A DNA stretch of 64,000 nucleotides from NCBI RefSeq assembly GCF_001949145.1, contig NW_019091365.1:1342023-1406022 (forward strand), read 5' to 3'. The notes beneath the pieces were generated by a model. That model was not told the origin of the DNA. It ran no database searches and saw nothing but the letters and a program-made list of their open reading frames with translations. This document shows, piece after piece, positions 51,171-63,160 of this stretch; the first letter of the stretch is position 1; each line of letters opens with the position of its first letter. Source of the DNA: Acanthaster planci. Its lineage: Eukaryota; Echinodermata; Asteroidea; Valvatida; Acanthasteridae. A program made the translations under genes and the position numbers.

Positions 51171-54091
51171 AGGTTGAAGGACGTCTAGCTTTGCCTTGTC
51201 TTTTACTGTTGGTACTAAAGGCCTGAATTCCTTTAATTTTTTTTTGAAAGGGGTTGTTCAACTTCACAAGTCAAAAGGCAATCTAATTAGAACTGTGGTG
51301 ATATAGCTTAGCTCTCACAGAATATTTACCTCACAATAAGCCTGGGTTCGAGTGATATGCTGTTCCTTCTTGTTTCATTATAGAGTGAATCGAAGCCGAG
51401 TCACGGTGGTTTTGGCGGGTCCATCCGGTGGATACGTCTCGTCTGCCGGTTGCCACTGTATTAGTTCCATTTAGAGAAGCGCCGGACTTCGCAGGGATGG
51501 CGGCTATTCTTGAAAGAGTATAACACCCGGGAGTATATATTCCAACGATAGGTTTTCGTCTCCACAATTCGGTAACTACATTTTTAGAACTTACTTTCAG
51601 TGGTTCACAAATCCAGGTTTACGAGATGTTTGGAATTTGTTGACCTTGCACAACTTCGCTCCATCCACACGGCATGTCGAACAACAGGTACATGAAAGCA
51701 CATGCGGTTCGCAATGCCGGATCACCTTATACATGTATTACTACACATCCAATACACGTTTCACCATTCTTCTCCCGATTTCTTAACGTCGTTTCCAAAT
51801 ATCTTTGTACACTTTTAAAATGGACTGACTGAAGGTATTTAAAAAGACCAACGCGAAACACTTGATCATACTTGTGGGAACAAAATGCACTATATTGCCC
51901 CAACAAGCGGATGTACACGCACCACCCGTTAGCATGAAGAGCTCGGACTGGACAAAAGTTTACAAAGAACGACTGTGATTGGATGACAGTGATTACACCT
52001 AAAAATAGAATTGATCATTACAATAAAAGCATCTTAGCTAATTCTGAGTGAAAAGGACACATAAATATTGTTAACACAATTTTGTACGATGAAACAACTA
52101 ATTTTTATTCAACTCATGGGAATTAGCTCCACAAAACACTTTTTACACAAACAGCTTTATTACAATCGAACAAAAAAATCATAAAGAGTCGCTCATTTAA
52201 ATCCAAAACTTTGTACAAGCTCCACTGATAAGTACATACACCTTTTCTTCGTTGATACAATAATAGTCGATGGGAAAAATTCTTACCTAAACAAACCCAT
52301 GACTGCATAAACTGAAACTACTTCATGCTCAACTAGTCACTTGAAAACAAACAAAAATTGAAAGAAATTTAGGAACTATTTTAGACAAAGCGCTGGATGA
52401 AATAAATAAATGTTGACAAAGGTACAGGATGGGGTACAAGGTTGGAGTAGGAAAGGAGGAAATTAGCACCCTAAAGCAAACAAAACAGATCCGCTTGTTG
52501 GACAAATCTACATCCATGTAGATAGGAAACGGACGACTCATTTTCCAGCCTGTTGAATTTCTCTGTGGAAATTTGTCTTCTCGTCAGTTTCTTGAAATGG
52601 GACTGATTTCATGGCTTTGCTAACTGACCATCACCCACTCTGATTGTAATCACCATAAACTGCTTACAGTACTGGCAAAGAAACTGCAGTCAATGTGCAC
52701 AAGCCAAAATTCCTTTCTAACCAGTGAAATAGGATAACACGCTGAAGTAACACTTCACATTCAAGTGCAAGTAAGCAGAGTCATGTGATCACAACAGGTA
52801 ATCCAAAATTGATCCAGTTGGGCCTGCCAACGGAAGGAGGCATCCATAACTGGCTAAAAAAATAATTTATCACATCTGTGTGCCTTGCAATTTAAAGAAA
52901 TCTAAAAGCGCCAAATTTTCAATGAATAATATTTTCAGAATCATCTCTTCTAAGGCATTAAATCTCAATGTAACACCCCCCCCCGCCAAAAAATGCTGTG
53001 AATACATTCCCTTCATATGGTAGGTTCATTCTTCTGGTGAAGGCAAAAGCAAAGTGAATTTGACTTCATAAACCATTTCCAGAAGAATTTATTTCCTTCA
53101 GTTGAGATGCCTTTAACTTGTCATAATCTCACTGAAGCACAACTATTAGTTTTCGTACATAATCTGATTACAATTCTCAGTTTTAAATGCACTCTGAAAA
53201 TGAGTACATGTGTTTTCTGTAGCTTTGCCACATTTTATAACCATGAATTCAGTGGAACCTTTCATGAAATTTACATTAAATATGGTGACATTTTACATAT
53301 TTACACCATGGCATTGCTGAAGTTAAAAACAAGCAAAATATCACCACACAAAGGCAAAAACAAGGCCTACTCTAGTCTCAGCCCAAAGGCCTAATATTCA
53401 TAACCATATATTCAATGCTTGGCTAAAAAACCCATTTCTGAAAATAGTTGAAAGTATGTCAAACCATGGGGAATTAAAATACATTAAATGAATAATGTTT
53501 GGCAATAATTGCTGTAAGTGCTATTTTCTTCCTCATGATTAGCAATAATTTTGAATATAAAAATGCAGTCGAGATAATAACCCTGCAATATATCCTATGC
53601 AAAACCAGTTCAGCTGTTTGCAATTAACGGCGAAGACAGAGTAAATTTCTTCGTAATCATTTTCTCCAAATGCTTAAGCTATTGTGAATTCAGACAGCAT
53701 GTCCCTGAAGACATCCACGATGTATTCCTAGTGGCAAGGGATACTTGGATAATTTCTGCTCAATTTTGGCTTGAGCCGAACCAAATACCATTCTTTGCCA
53801 AGGTAGGGTAAAAAAGAAACCATGAAGTATCACATTGGAAATGCTTTATTTAAAATCTTTAGACATCAAAAAAAAAAAAAAAAAAAAGAAATCAGTGGCT
53901 GTCGAGGAATGAGCGAAAGTCAAAAACTGTCATCAAACAATGTGCTCACCCATGCTTGGCTAAACATGAATAATCCACTATGCAACCTAAAACAAATCCT
54001 AAAACAGCAAATACAGTTTTAAGCGGAAAGCAGAGCATGCCTTTATTATCATTAAGTAAGATATGAAGCTTTGCATGGGGGAAGAGACATG

Positions 54092-54247
54092 AGAAATAGG
54101 TGTGCAGGTACAACATGAAATCAATCTCTTTTGGGCGAGGTGTGGTTCTTAAAAGAACAGGTGAGAGATCAACTCACCGGTTCTTTTAAGAACCACACCT
54201 CGCCAAAAAGACATTGATTTCATGTTGTACCTGCAAACCTATTTCTT
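54092..54247. repeat. 156-bp near-perfect inverted repeat with histone-3'-end-like hairpins
   Basis: Arms of about 74 bp meet at a loop of about 7 nt (agatcaa). Each arm, read outward, carries CTCACC, then GGTTCTTTTAAGAACC (first G changed in the left arm), then ACACCTCGCC and an A-rich AAAAGA word. On the plus strand the hairpin is at 54179-54194. A 6-bp stem with TTTA loop and a purine word about 10 nt later is the layout of the replication-dependent histone mRNA 3' end. There is no histone gene nearby. It lies between the SLC35A1-like stop codon and its AATAAA at 54047-54042. Confidence 0.8.
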
Positions 54248-54918
54248 TTGTTATCATTATTGACTGAGTACAGGAGTAAGTTTCAGCAGGAAACAAACAC
54301 TCTTGTAATTGCTGATTACTGGGTGAGTGTTGTTTCCGTAATCAGTTATGGTCATTGCTTCTTCAGTGGCTGTGGCAAAAGAATCATTTTTGTTTACAAA
54401 TTTAGCACAAATGTAGCCTGACTTGCAAGTCTGCATTTTCCATCATACAAAATGTGGAATGCAAATTGCTACTATTAAATGTAGTGTTAAAAATACTTCA
54501 TTAATGTAAAGTATATTATACAGAGTTGTCATGTGATAACTACGGTAGTTCCAGCATCTTGAAGAGTCCAGATTTCCCCCTTTCTGTCACTTATATGACA
54601 AATCCAGTATGAACATACCACTGCCAACAAGGAAAGAAATGCTACGTCAATACCTGTTGCCTGACAATATCAAGTAGGCACTTCTTGCTGAGACCTCTAA
54701 TAGGCTATAGTCAGTAATGCTCTCTTCAGAACGCATCACAAGGAATTAAATGAAGCATGTACAGATATCTGGGCTGATGCGTCATTACAGAACAGCATCT
54801 TGACTGTTTGGAATCAGGCAAATACTGCCAAAGCAAAGGGCCCAACGACAGGTGTCTGAGGGCGGAAAAAAAGCTAAGAAATAAATTATACTATGGGTGG
54901 TCAATGCACATTGCACTT

Positions 54919-55163
54919 TTAAACTGTTTCTCTCGGTTGTGTCAGGGGCTTGGCAGCTGGGGGCTTTGGCAGACTGTACAGGTAAACTGCACATATTACG
55001 AGCACGGTGCCAATGACAAACAGCACTCCAAATGTCTTGTGGAAGAGAAGAAAGGAGCCCACGGCGGCAAGGATGATGGACACGGCAGTGGAGAAACCCT
55101 TGATGATGTTGTCTGTGTACTTGACGACAACAGATGTGTAGAGGCCACCTATGCTAGCCATGG
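54919..55163 (-). CDS. SLC35A1: SLC35A1-like last exon
   Basis: Acceptor ttgttacag. It encodes AMASIGGLYTSVVVKYTDNI, IKGFSTAVSIILAAVGSFLL, the last TM segments, and the tail SLPKPPAAKPLTQPRETV with a stop at 54921-54919. The proline-rich cytosolic tail does not look like a di-lysine ER signal. Confidence 0.94.
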
Positions 55164-58100
55164 CTGTAACAAAGGAGATCGAAATTCCATTAACACGTCT
55201 TCTGTGCCCAGCAATAGATAATATTTAGCTGTGTTTAATAAAGCCACAGTTACGATTATTATTTATGTTTGTGAAAGAGAATAAACAGGTGTAGGGACCT
55301 GAATGCTAGCCCCAAAGGCCATAATTGAAAGAGGGAGAAATCATGAAAAGGTTTCCTTCACTTTACTATGTGCGCCGTTATATATGCCATGTTTCCTCCA
55401 GATATCAATGTACCAGTCCAGCAGGGCACATGCAAATGTCATTCTTTAAACAGCAATCTGACTCGATAAAAAATTATCATAATTACGACGCAGAATTAAG
55501 TAGCTCTCCTTCATAATCATTAAAGTGAAAGGCACAGTGGTGTGAGGTTTGACATCATCAATTTTGTAATTTTTAAAAGTCCCAAATGAAAATCTCATAA
55601 TGCTCCCAAAACACCTGCCTGCAAATGCAAAAGGACTGAAGCATTCCTTTGGTGGAAAAATACTTAGGTTTATGTTGCCAATTTTGCCAACTCTGAAAGC
55701 AAGTACGAAGATATGAGAACTGTCCTTTAGCCTATCAACTGGTTGGGAGCCTTCTTCCCCATTCTGCTCTTAATATGTTAAATTTCAGACACCTTGAATT
55801 CTGCTTGGATGACAAACAAGTCTCAGTACATGTAGCATACCCTTTCACACCACTGTGGCCATGTCTTGCATTGCACAGCATGGATCACCCTAGCCACAAT
55901 GTCTACAAACCAATTCATAATAGCGCGCCTCCAATCGTTTGCAATGCGTTGAACAATCACAGTGCACGAAATCTGCTGACCTAATGCGCATTTGGAAAGG
56001 GGCGATTTCGATTGTGATTTCGTGCATTGTGATTGGTCAATGCGTTGCAAACTCTTAGTGACATGCCTGTATACATGTAGGCAATGCTTCTTCTATATTT
56101 GCCCTAACTCTTGGAGCCAATATCAAATAGTTGTCAAGCCCAAAACTGACACAGAATTATAAACTCAGAATGTACAGGGTACCAACCAAAGTGTAAAGCA
56201 ATGAACATGTACAAAACCTACAACTTGTATGCAGTAACTTTAGGCTAAGCACATAAATTTGATAAGTGGAATAATTTCCAAACAACCAGCTCCTTAAAAC
56301 TGCGCCCAGGCTGAGAGTAAGCAAAAAACCATGTAAAGAAACTTACCAACTACCAACCATACTAAGATATCATAGCCGTGCAGGAATCCTTTCTCTAAGA
56401 TAACACCACGATCTGTAGAGACCACAGCAATCAGCCCACTCACGATACCAAACATGTACATCTGAACATTTCGTATCCACAGTGATGTATTGGTTCCTTT
56501 TAACACTTTCTCAAAATAAACACCTGCAAAACGAGACCAAAATAGATACTCAGGTTTAAGCACAAATCATAAAATAGTTAATGGAGCAGACATGTAATAA
56601 TTTGTGAAGACGTCAGTTTATTGCTTTCATTTCAACTTTCAAGTTTTCAAAGTTCAATGAAGACATATATATGTACCTTGCTTTCAATACAAACTACCTT
56701 TTCATGAATGGAGTTTTTGCATTCCAGAGAACGAATGCAGCTAAGGAAATGCCATTTATGCACGATAAAAAACTCACCAGCAAACCCTGAACACAAACAC
56801 GAGATGACAATGCAGAGCAATCCAACTGGGTAATTGTAGTGAGCTTCTCCACCCTTGGTGCCTGTGGCCGACTCAACCTGTACCATGGCAACGCCAACAA
56901 ACAGCAGAATAATGGCCAACCACTGGAATTTGGACAAACTTCTGTGCAACATGAGGACCATGAACATAGCTGTGGTTATAACCTTCATCTGGTAGGAAAC
57001 CTTTGGGAGAAGAAAAACGAAAGAGGGAGAAGATTGCGTAATTATGGGAAAATCACCTAATAACCATCGCCAACTTTAGGCCCTAAAACTCAATGCACAG
57101 AGGCGAATGCAGTGATCGCAATTTTTAAAATCTCTTTGACCAATTGGTTGTTTTGACTGCAAAAGTAAAAGTGCCCAGTAGATCAAATTAGTACTGTTTA
57201 TTTGTGAAAAAGTTCTCATGCAATCAGGAATTGCTTAAAACCGATCTAGCATTATAGAACCAGCAAGAAAAGTGTCATTGTCACTCCAGTCAATCCCATG
57301 AATTTAAAATTCAAGCTTACATGTGGGAAAAGTTTTGCGATCCAAAACAAAAAGAAAATGGCTGTGATAGTGATACATACATGTATTTCAATACTTCAAG
57401 ACAGTCATCTTGCCAGCCAGGCACTAAATGTAACATGTAAGTGATTTCACTAATTCAGTGCACTGCCATACAGTGTACATTGTACATGCACATGCATACA
57501 CGAAGCTGGAGCGATGGCCCTGCGTGTGCAGTGGTTCACTACACGTTGTCGGTCACCTTTGCGGTCTGCGGTCACAAGCCCGGCTGAGATAATGAGGTCC
57601 AGGGTTAGGCTTATCGTGCTTTGGACCAGCAATGCACGGTAAAAACCGCAAAGCGTGTATTGAACAGCGTGTCAGGTTCACTGATCGTGTTAGCGTGTCG
57701 GCTGAAATTCTGACCTGTACTGTACCTGCATCCTTGCTTGATTTTTTTAATTCAGTCACAATAATGTTCATCTTCCCCTATGCTGCCTCTTTTTCCACCT
57801 GACTTTCAAGCCACAAACATTTCCATGGATATTTCAGGCCTTCGTCAAGATCTCCACAGCAATCTATAACTTTATGAGCCATTGTCCAAAAAGGAATTTG
57901 GAAAATTCCGGCAAAGCCAGCAAAAAAGAAAGATTCATATACACGTATCATGGATACATTTAACAAAAAATTTGGAATAGCTGGACAAATCTCAACCCTG
58001 TTCAGGTGAGCATGAAAATGGAATTTTGCAGTGAATGTCTTTGAGTTGAATAGCGTTCAACTTTTGAAAATTCACGGTGCAAATACATGTACATGTACCT

Positions 58101-59142
58101 ATACATGTACATGTATTTGATCTGATGTCACAAACTTGAATTCATGTTGGCTTTCATGCCGAGTATGAACCAGCCTTTGCAGTGAATTACCGACAGTGAA
58201 GCTCAGGCACTGTTGCTCTACGAGTGGATGGAGTTCAAAATTTGCTTCGAAGTAATAAAAAAAGTAAAAATGCATTGGAGAAGTTGGATTTTGGGTTTAG
58301 CTACTTGTTACATGGGGTAGGTCAATTGTGGTCACCAATGAGTTGAAATTAACCCCAGCAATCTGCAATTTTCCTTTGTCAATAGAATTTTACATGTACA
58401 TGTATATCCCCAGGACTTTTGGGTTCAGGATGATTTAATATACATAATGAACTTCAAGAAACTAATGCTGACCCTCATGAATCAACAATACAAGAGCCCA
58501 ATGCCGACATCTGAAGTGACAATGTTGCCTATAAAAGAAGACTAATATGCAGTTTGTCATATTGAATTTGTTGAGGTGAGGTGAGCTTACTTTTTGTTCT
58601 GGCGGTTGGAGTTTGTTGTGATGTCAGGCTTTCAAATTTTCATTCTCTGTGCAAAGCAATAAAGTTTTGGAAATGTCGGAGGTTATGAGATTTTGAGGTT
58701 TTGCATAGGGGACAGCACACAACTGGGAAAACAATCTTGGTGCAATCCCAAGATCATTTTCCCAACGATTTTCTTCATCAGCAATTTTTTTTCACATTCT
58801 TTACCTGGTAAGTGGCAGCATCCAAATTTGACAGGGCCACGAAGGCTAGGTTGTTCTGAATGGCATAGATAATGGATGGCACGCACATCTTGAAGGTGTC
58901 CCTGGGGTTCATGAAGACGCCACTCCAGACATCATGGAACATCCCCGACAGGCTACGGTGCTCCTTGACCAAGAGGAGGAGGCTAATGAGGAGCTTGGAG
59001 ACTTCCGTCAGGACAACTGTGGTGGTGGACGAGTACAGTGTCCCAGCCTGTGACCGGGTGTAGCGGATCAACAGGATGTAACCAGTAGCATTGAGGGTCA
59101 GGACTAAGAGAATGTAAATCTTGAAACCTAAACTTGCCCCTT
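54919..59142 (-). CDS. SLC35A1: CMP-sialic-acid transporter-like (SLC35A1 family), first exon missing
   Basis: Golgi multi-TM antiporter family that imports nucleotide sugars for glycosylation; SLC35A1 exchanges CMP-sialic acid for CMP. Four exons recognised: 59142-58805, 57000-56778, 56523-56347 and 55163-54919, 327 residues, phases consistent. Visible: [35 protein letters not shown] (the family '[21 protein letters not shown]' block), LSKFQW, CSGFAGVYFEKVLKGTNTSLW, IRNVQMYMFGIV, EKGFLHGY, and ASIGGLYTSVVVKYTDNIIKGF, which fits SLC35A1 rather than A2 or A3 at this position. Human SLC35A1 has 337 residues, so only about 10 residues, on an exon ending in phase 1, are missing upstream. Substrate is inferred from the family. 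Confidence 0.92.
55937..56052. repeat. Short foldback, 116 bp
   Basis: The left arm GTTTGCAATGCGTTGAACAATCA then GTGCACGAAATC is mirrored by GATTTCGTGCATTGTGATTG then GTCAATGCGTTGCAAAC. Arms of about 37 bp with few mismatches; it sits in the last SLC35A1-like intron. Confidence 0.8.
56347..56523 (-). CDS. SLC35A1: SLC35A1-like exon: GVYFEKVLK to WLVV
   Basis: Acceptor ttttgcag, donor G/gtaagt. It encodes GVYFEKVLKGTNTSLWIRNV, QMYMFGIVSGLIAVVSTDRG and EKGFLHGYDILVWLVV. Confidence 0.93.
56778..57000 (-). CDS. SLC35A1: SLC35A1-like exon: VSYQMK to CSGFAG
   Basis: Acceptor tcccaaag, phase 0 start; donor G/gtgagt. It encodes VSYQMKVITTAMFMVLMLHR, SLSKFQWLAIILLFVGVAMV, and ends LCIVISCLCSGFA, the Gly-rich conserved block. 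Confidence 0.93.
58805..59142 (-). CDS. SLC35A1: SLC35A1-like exon with TM1 to TM3 region
   Basis: Acceptor ttttgttgcag, first codon completed by an unknown upstream exon. It encodes [57 protein letters not shown] and [17 protein letters not shown]. Donor CAG/gtaaag. Confidence 0.93.
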
Positions 59143-60624
59143 CTGCAACAAAAAACACAGGATAACAATTAAAAAACTGTAAAATGACACAAATGTGAAT
59201 ACAAAGTCCTCTGAAAAAAAGTACATACAAAATACATGTACATGTACTATGGCTGATATTATTCATCAGCTGAGTAAATAAATCCACATGTTGGCAGCTG
59301 GGAGACAGTTATAACACAGTGCAAAGCTCTTCCACTTAAAAATAGCATTCTGCAAATGTAACTCGAGGCCTAATTTTTTCAACCAAACAGCAGTACCACT
59401 GATGCATAACTACATGTATGTTTGGACAATGGAATATAATGTAGCAGGCAGAGGAATGCATGATGGAATTTAAGACTCACAGCACGTACATGTATGTTTC
59501 CTTCATTGTTCAGGGTCATACAATGGAATGCCAGCGAGCTTTTGTGATAGAAACTAGACATCTGATGGAATTATTTTGTTGTTCAATGATCTTGTGCACT
59601 CAAATATGCAGCAGCCTTTTTCGAGCAGTGAAAATTTGTTTATTTCCTCTCTTCCTGTATTAAAACAAATCAATATACAGTGTATTCTTACAACCAGGGT
59701 TTTCACAAGAATGTGAAACACTTAATTATGAAGCGTTGAACTAAAGGTCATTAGCTTAAAAAGTTTTTAATGCCAGATTTAAAAACTGAAAAATCTGTCA
59801 CATGACAGTACATGTATTCATGACAGTACATGTATTTTGATTTGACATTGAATGTCTGAAGGTCCGAAGAGGAAGATGGCTGCATCAGAAAAACTTGTAA
59901 GCAGTCTCTCAGTGTCCACAAATTGTGGTGTCAAGAGACATCTTTCTATTGGACAATAATCTTTGCTAAATCGTAGCTGGAGTTACTGTAGTCCTGAAAG
60001 TGAGAAGCTACCCGGTATTATAGTGATTATAATGTACAACTGTGTGCATTATTGCAACTGATTTTGTGGTTTGTTCATCAAAAACCTCAGAATTCATACA
60101 TGTTCCAGTACACCCTTGTGAAAAAAATAATCCGGCACTTTTCCAGGATTTTCCAGGTCAAAAGTTTGATTTTTCTAGGACTTAATTCAGGTTGGACACA
60201 CAATACAATATATCAATACAATAAAACGGACAATTGTGAAGTTATAACATAACAATGTATAGAAATTGAGCAGCGCAAGGACAAAGACGTGACAAATTTT
60301 CAGAAAGTTACAACCGGACCACGAGGTACATGTAGGCGCACACAGCTGGCCATCATAAAAATAAACTCTCCCTAGTCCATTCAACGTTTATGTAAAAGAT
60401 TCAACACAGTCACAGTTTTACTTTACACTGAGCTTTATTAGTTTATAATGACTGGAAATATTCAATTACATATTAAATAAAGTACATGTACCGGTACGTA
60501 AATTTAATGAAATGATTTCATAATTACCGGTATATCCACAACAGAGAGTTCACCATGAAGCTACATGTACAAACAACGAAGGTAAAATTTGACTATAAGA
60601 AAGTTTAGTAATGATATCCTTGGT

Positions 60625-60800
60625 GCCCTGCGCATGCAAAATAGAATCACATTGTGGGCACCATCCAAAATTGATTTCGCTCACAGCGCTGTGTCATGCG
60701 CGTGCAGCGTGGGTGTGTTTTCGAGTGTGTAGACCACATACAGGTATGGTGAATAATGTACAACTGTATTGCGCCGCACAATAGCGCCAATGTGCGCAGG
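60625..60800 (-). promoter_or_regulatory. CpG-rich, NRF1-like island, candidate SLC35A1-like promoter
   Basis: TGCGCATGC at 60629-60637 and TGCGCGTGC at 60697-60705 match the NRF1 core, in a stretch with many CpGs (GCGCCGCAC, AGCGCCAATGTGCGCAG) that contrasts with the AT-rich surroundings. It lies 1.5 kb upstream of the first recognised exon on the minus strand. No fitting start exon was found downstream of it. Confidence 0.3.
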
Positions 60801-61003
60801 GACTGATCGATCGCAGTAAATTTTTGGTCATAGTTTATAAGATAATTTTTGTCTCATTTTAAAAGTAATATTGATTTTACTACAATTTCCAGGACTTCTT
60901 TTAAGAATGAAGCATTTTCCAGGACTTTCCAGGATGGGTGTAAAATTCCAGGATTTTCCAGGTTTTCCAGGAGGTGTGCAAACCCTGTAACCTGCCTGCC
61001 GGT

Positions 61004-61063
61004 ACAACCGAATTGAAGGTCGAATATTCGCATAGTCAATTATTCGAATTGACTCAGCCCTGA
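61004..61063 (-). mobile_element. hAT-MITE deletion remnant
   Basis: On the minus strand it starts CAGGGCTGAGTCAATTCGAA and ends CGGTTGTACC, that is both termini of the element at 44272-44748 with almost no interior. Confidence 0.6.
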
Positions 61064-63103
61064 AGGAATGTACCACGTACGGTACAATCGCCATCATGCA
61101 TGTCAAGGAAGCTTACCGGTACAACACCTGCCACACTTTAAATAATGCATTTACTTAAAAACTTAAAAAGCTTTGTAAATTCCCATGTACATCCTGTAGC
61201 AAGTAATGTTAGGATGCCAATGGCTTAGTGTTTTGAGCAATCTACAAATGTACTGTACTACGCACGGTGATGAGTGATTAAGAGGTTCCTGAAGGCAGGG
61301 GCAGATTGTACATGTACGCATAACTGCATGAGGATGTGAACATTCGTGAACCTTTCAAATTTCCTGATTCTATGTCCCCAGACTTTTTTTATGGACACTA
61401 GGTAAATACATGTACATGTAGTTCTAAATTTCCGGATGCTGAATGTTTACATGTATACAACCAATGAAATAGTGTACATTGTACCGCAAATATAGCACTT
61501 TTGCTCCCTTGCCCCATCAATCATCCTAAGAGCCGTTCATAATTAGTGCAAAAGCGAACACAAACATGAAATAGTGGTGACTTGTAGTGGTGGACAAACA
61601 TACATGTATGTATACCACAGCTAAAGGCATACACAACTTGCTGTTGCTTGCTGTTTTTACTCTATGCCTGTGTGTATTTTCAGTGTACAGGTACCGATAC
61701 ATACAGAACCGGTAGGTCGTTCACACATGGAGGTGTTTAACAGTAATGTTAATGAGCAATTCCATCTATGTGTACAAAAGGTTTGTATGTCATGCACCCT
61801 GAAGAGATCAGCCCTTCCTAGCTCCCTGTACAGGTACCGTTATTAAAGGGCACATCAAAGGGCACTTGGGGCGAATGAAGCATTTTTGCCAGCTGACATA
61901 CATGTACATGTACATGTACACGTACCTCTAATTCCGCCCACATTTACTGACACACATGTAAGTGGATGCCATGCTGCTTTCAATCTATAACCTGACTTGC
62001 TTCAATATTTAGCAGATACTGATACATGTATGTACCTTCTAACCTCTACGCTGAAAATGGAAAGTGGAATTTCTGTCTTTTGTTTTCGGTATTCCTTTTT
62101 CTGTTACCTGTAAACACAAAAGCCAAGCCATGAGCTTGCAAATGCAGCTTACATGTATCACCTGAGGGATTTACATGTATTGGTCATTCCTAGAAGTTGG
62201 TTACACAGAGTGTGACATTTTTAGGCTGTTTTACAATGTTTTAGAACGAGGGTTAACAATTTAGAAGTTCTTTCCTAAAGCTGTCTGAAATGCTGTGTTT
62301 ACTTTCATTTTATTATGTTTTCAAACGTCAGGTGCATGTAGAGTTCTTTGTAATTAATACATTACCCAATGGTACATGTAAATTAGTGTTGCTAGTGCTC
62401 AACCCTACCCATTCTGAATTAAACAAGATTCTGTATGAATCAATGATGCTAATAATACAGAGTGGCTGATACAAAGGGAAATGAGAAAGGTAATCAGAAA
62501 GGAACATAATATAATGAAGAGCTAAATTTCTGAGGATGTATGTAGTTCAGATTTTATCAGTTTCCACACGTACATGTATTTTTCTACATTGTCATTTCTA
62601 GGTTTATGTACATGTACATACAATGTACATATAAGTGTAACTACATGTAGGGCATTATCAAAAATTTTACATAATTTAATTGCATGCATGAATTCATTAT
62701 CAGTACGAGTAGACTTGAGTATAGCAGAACATGCAATGCGCTTGCCTGAAGGCTTATTAAAATATTTACTCCAGATTTTTGCTTGTCATCTTTTGGATGA
62801 ACTGCTATCTGTGCTTTTCACTGTTTTTATTTCACGCAACAAATCACACAAAAAACCAAGGGATGGAAAAATCAATGTCTGTACATGTACATGTAGCTCT
62901 TTCTCAAAAAAGGAAATAATGCCAATGGTGAAATATGCAGGCAGGAAAACAGAGTGACACACATACCATGTATGGCTCATTATTTTCCCATTACACTATC
63001 TCAACTCATCCCCTCCCTGAAACTACACATGTAGGTATGGGATATCACACTCATGCAACATACTTTCATGTACATGTACAAGTACAATAGCTCCTGCACC
63101 GTA

Positions 63104-63160
63104 GTTGTGGGGACATACACTCGATATTTCACCTATTTTGTGGGGACGGAAAACGTTGTG
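63104..63160. repeat. TTGTGGGGAC short direct repeats
   Basis: TTGTGGGGAC occurs three times within 60 bp, and related inverted words (TTGTCCCC, GTCCCTACAA) follow to 63220. Probably the end of a dispersed element. Confidence 0.55.

Larger units (their letters stand above)
49931..54918. other. Convergent spacer between SMURF and SLC35A1-like genes
   Basis: No coding exon was recognised. CpG-rich, motif-dense sequence at 50150-50700 and 51390-51560; a foldback at 50931-51170; a MITE fragment at about 53024-53110; a poly-A run near 53869-53887; the long inverted repeat at 54092-54247. Part of the right side is probably SLC35A1-like 3' UTR: minus-strand AATAAA at 54047-54042, 53850-53845 and 52161-52156. 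Confidence 0.55.
55164..58804 (-). other. SLC35A1-like introns
   Basis: Introns 55164-56346, 56524-56777 and 57001-58804. Seen: a foldback at 55937-56052, a CpG-rich block of unknown nature at 57490-57720, and an element related to the RHOT 3' UTR MITE at about 58005-58180 with an ACATGTAC insertion. No extra exons. Confidence 0.65.

Noticed and set aside
51297-51370. tRNA-like sequence (TAGCTTAG box A, GGTTCGAGT box B)
   Set aside because: Box spacing is near right, but the T-arm does not pair and no acceptor stem forms; possibly a SINE trace at most.
60528-60556. Candidate first exon MVNSLLWIY of the SLC35A1-like gene
   Set aside because: It ends in phase 2 whereas phase 1 is required, and the donor lies in a TACCGGTA repeat word.
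61948-61972. Candidate first exon MASTYMCV of the SLC35A1-like gene
   Set aside because: The phase fits (A/gtaaat), but the donor is weak and nothing else supports it over other choices.
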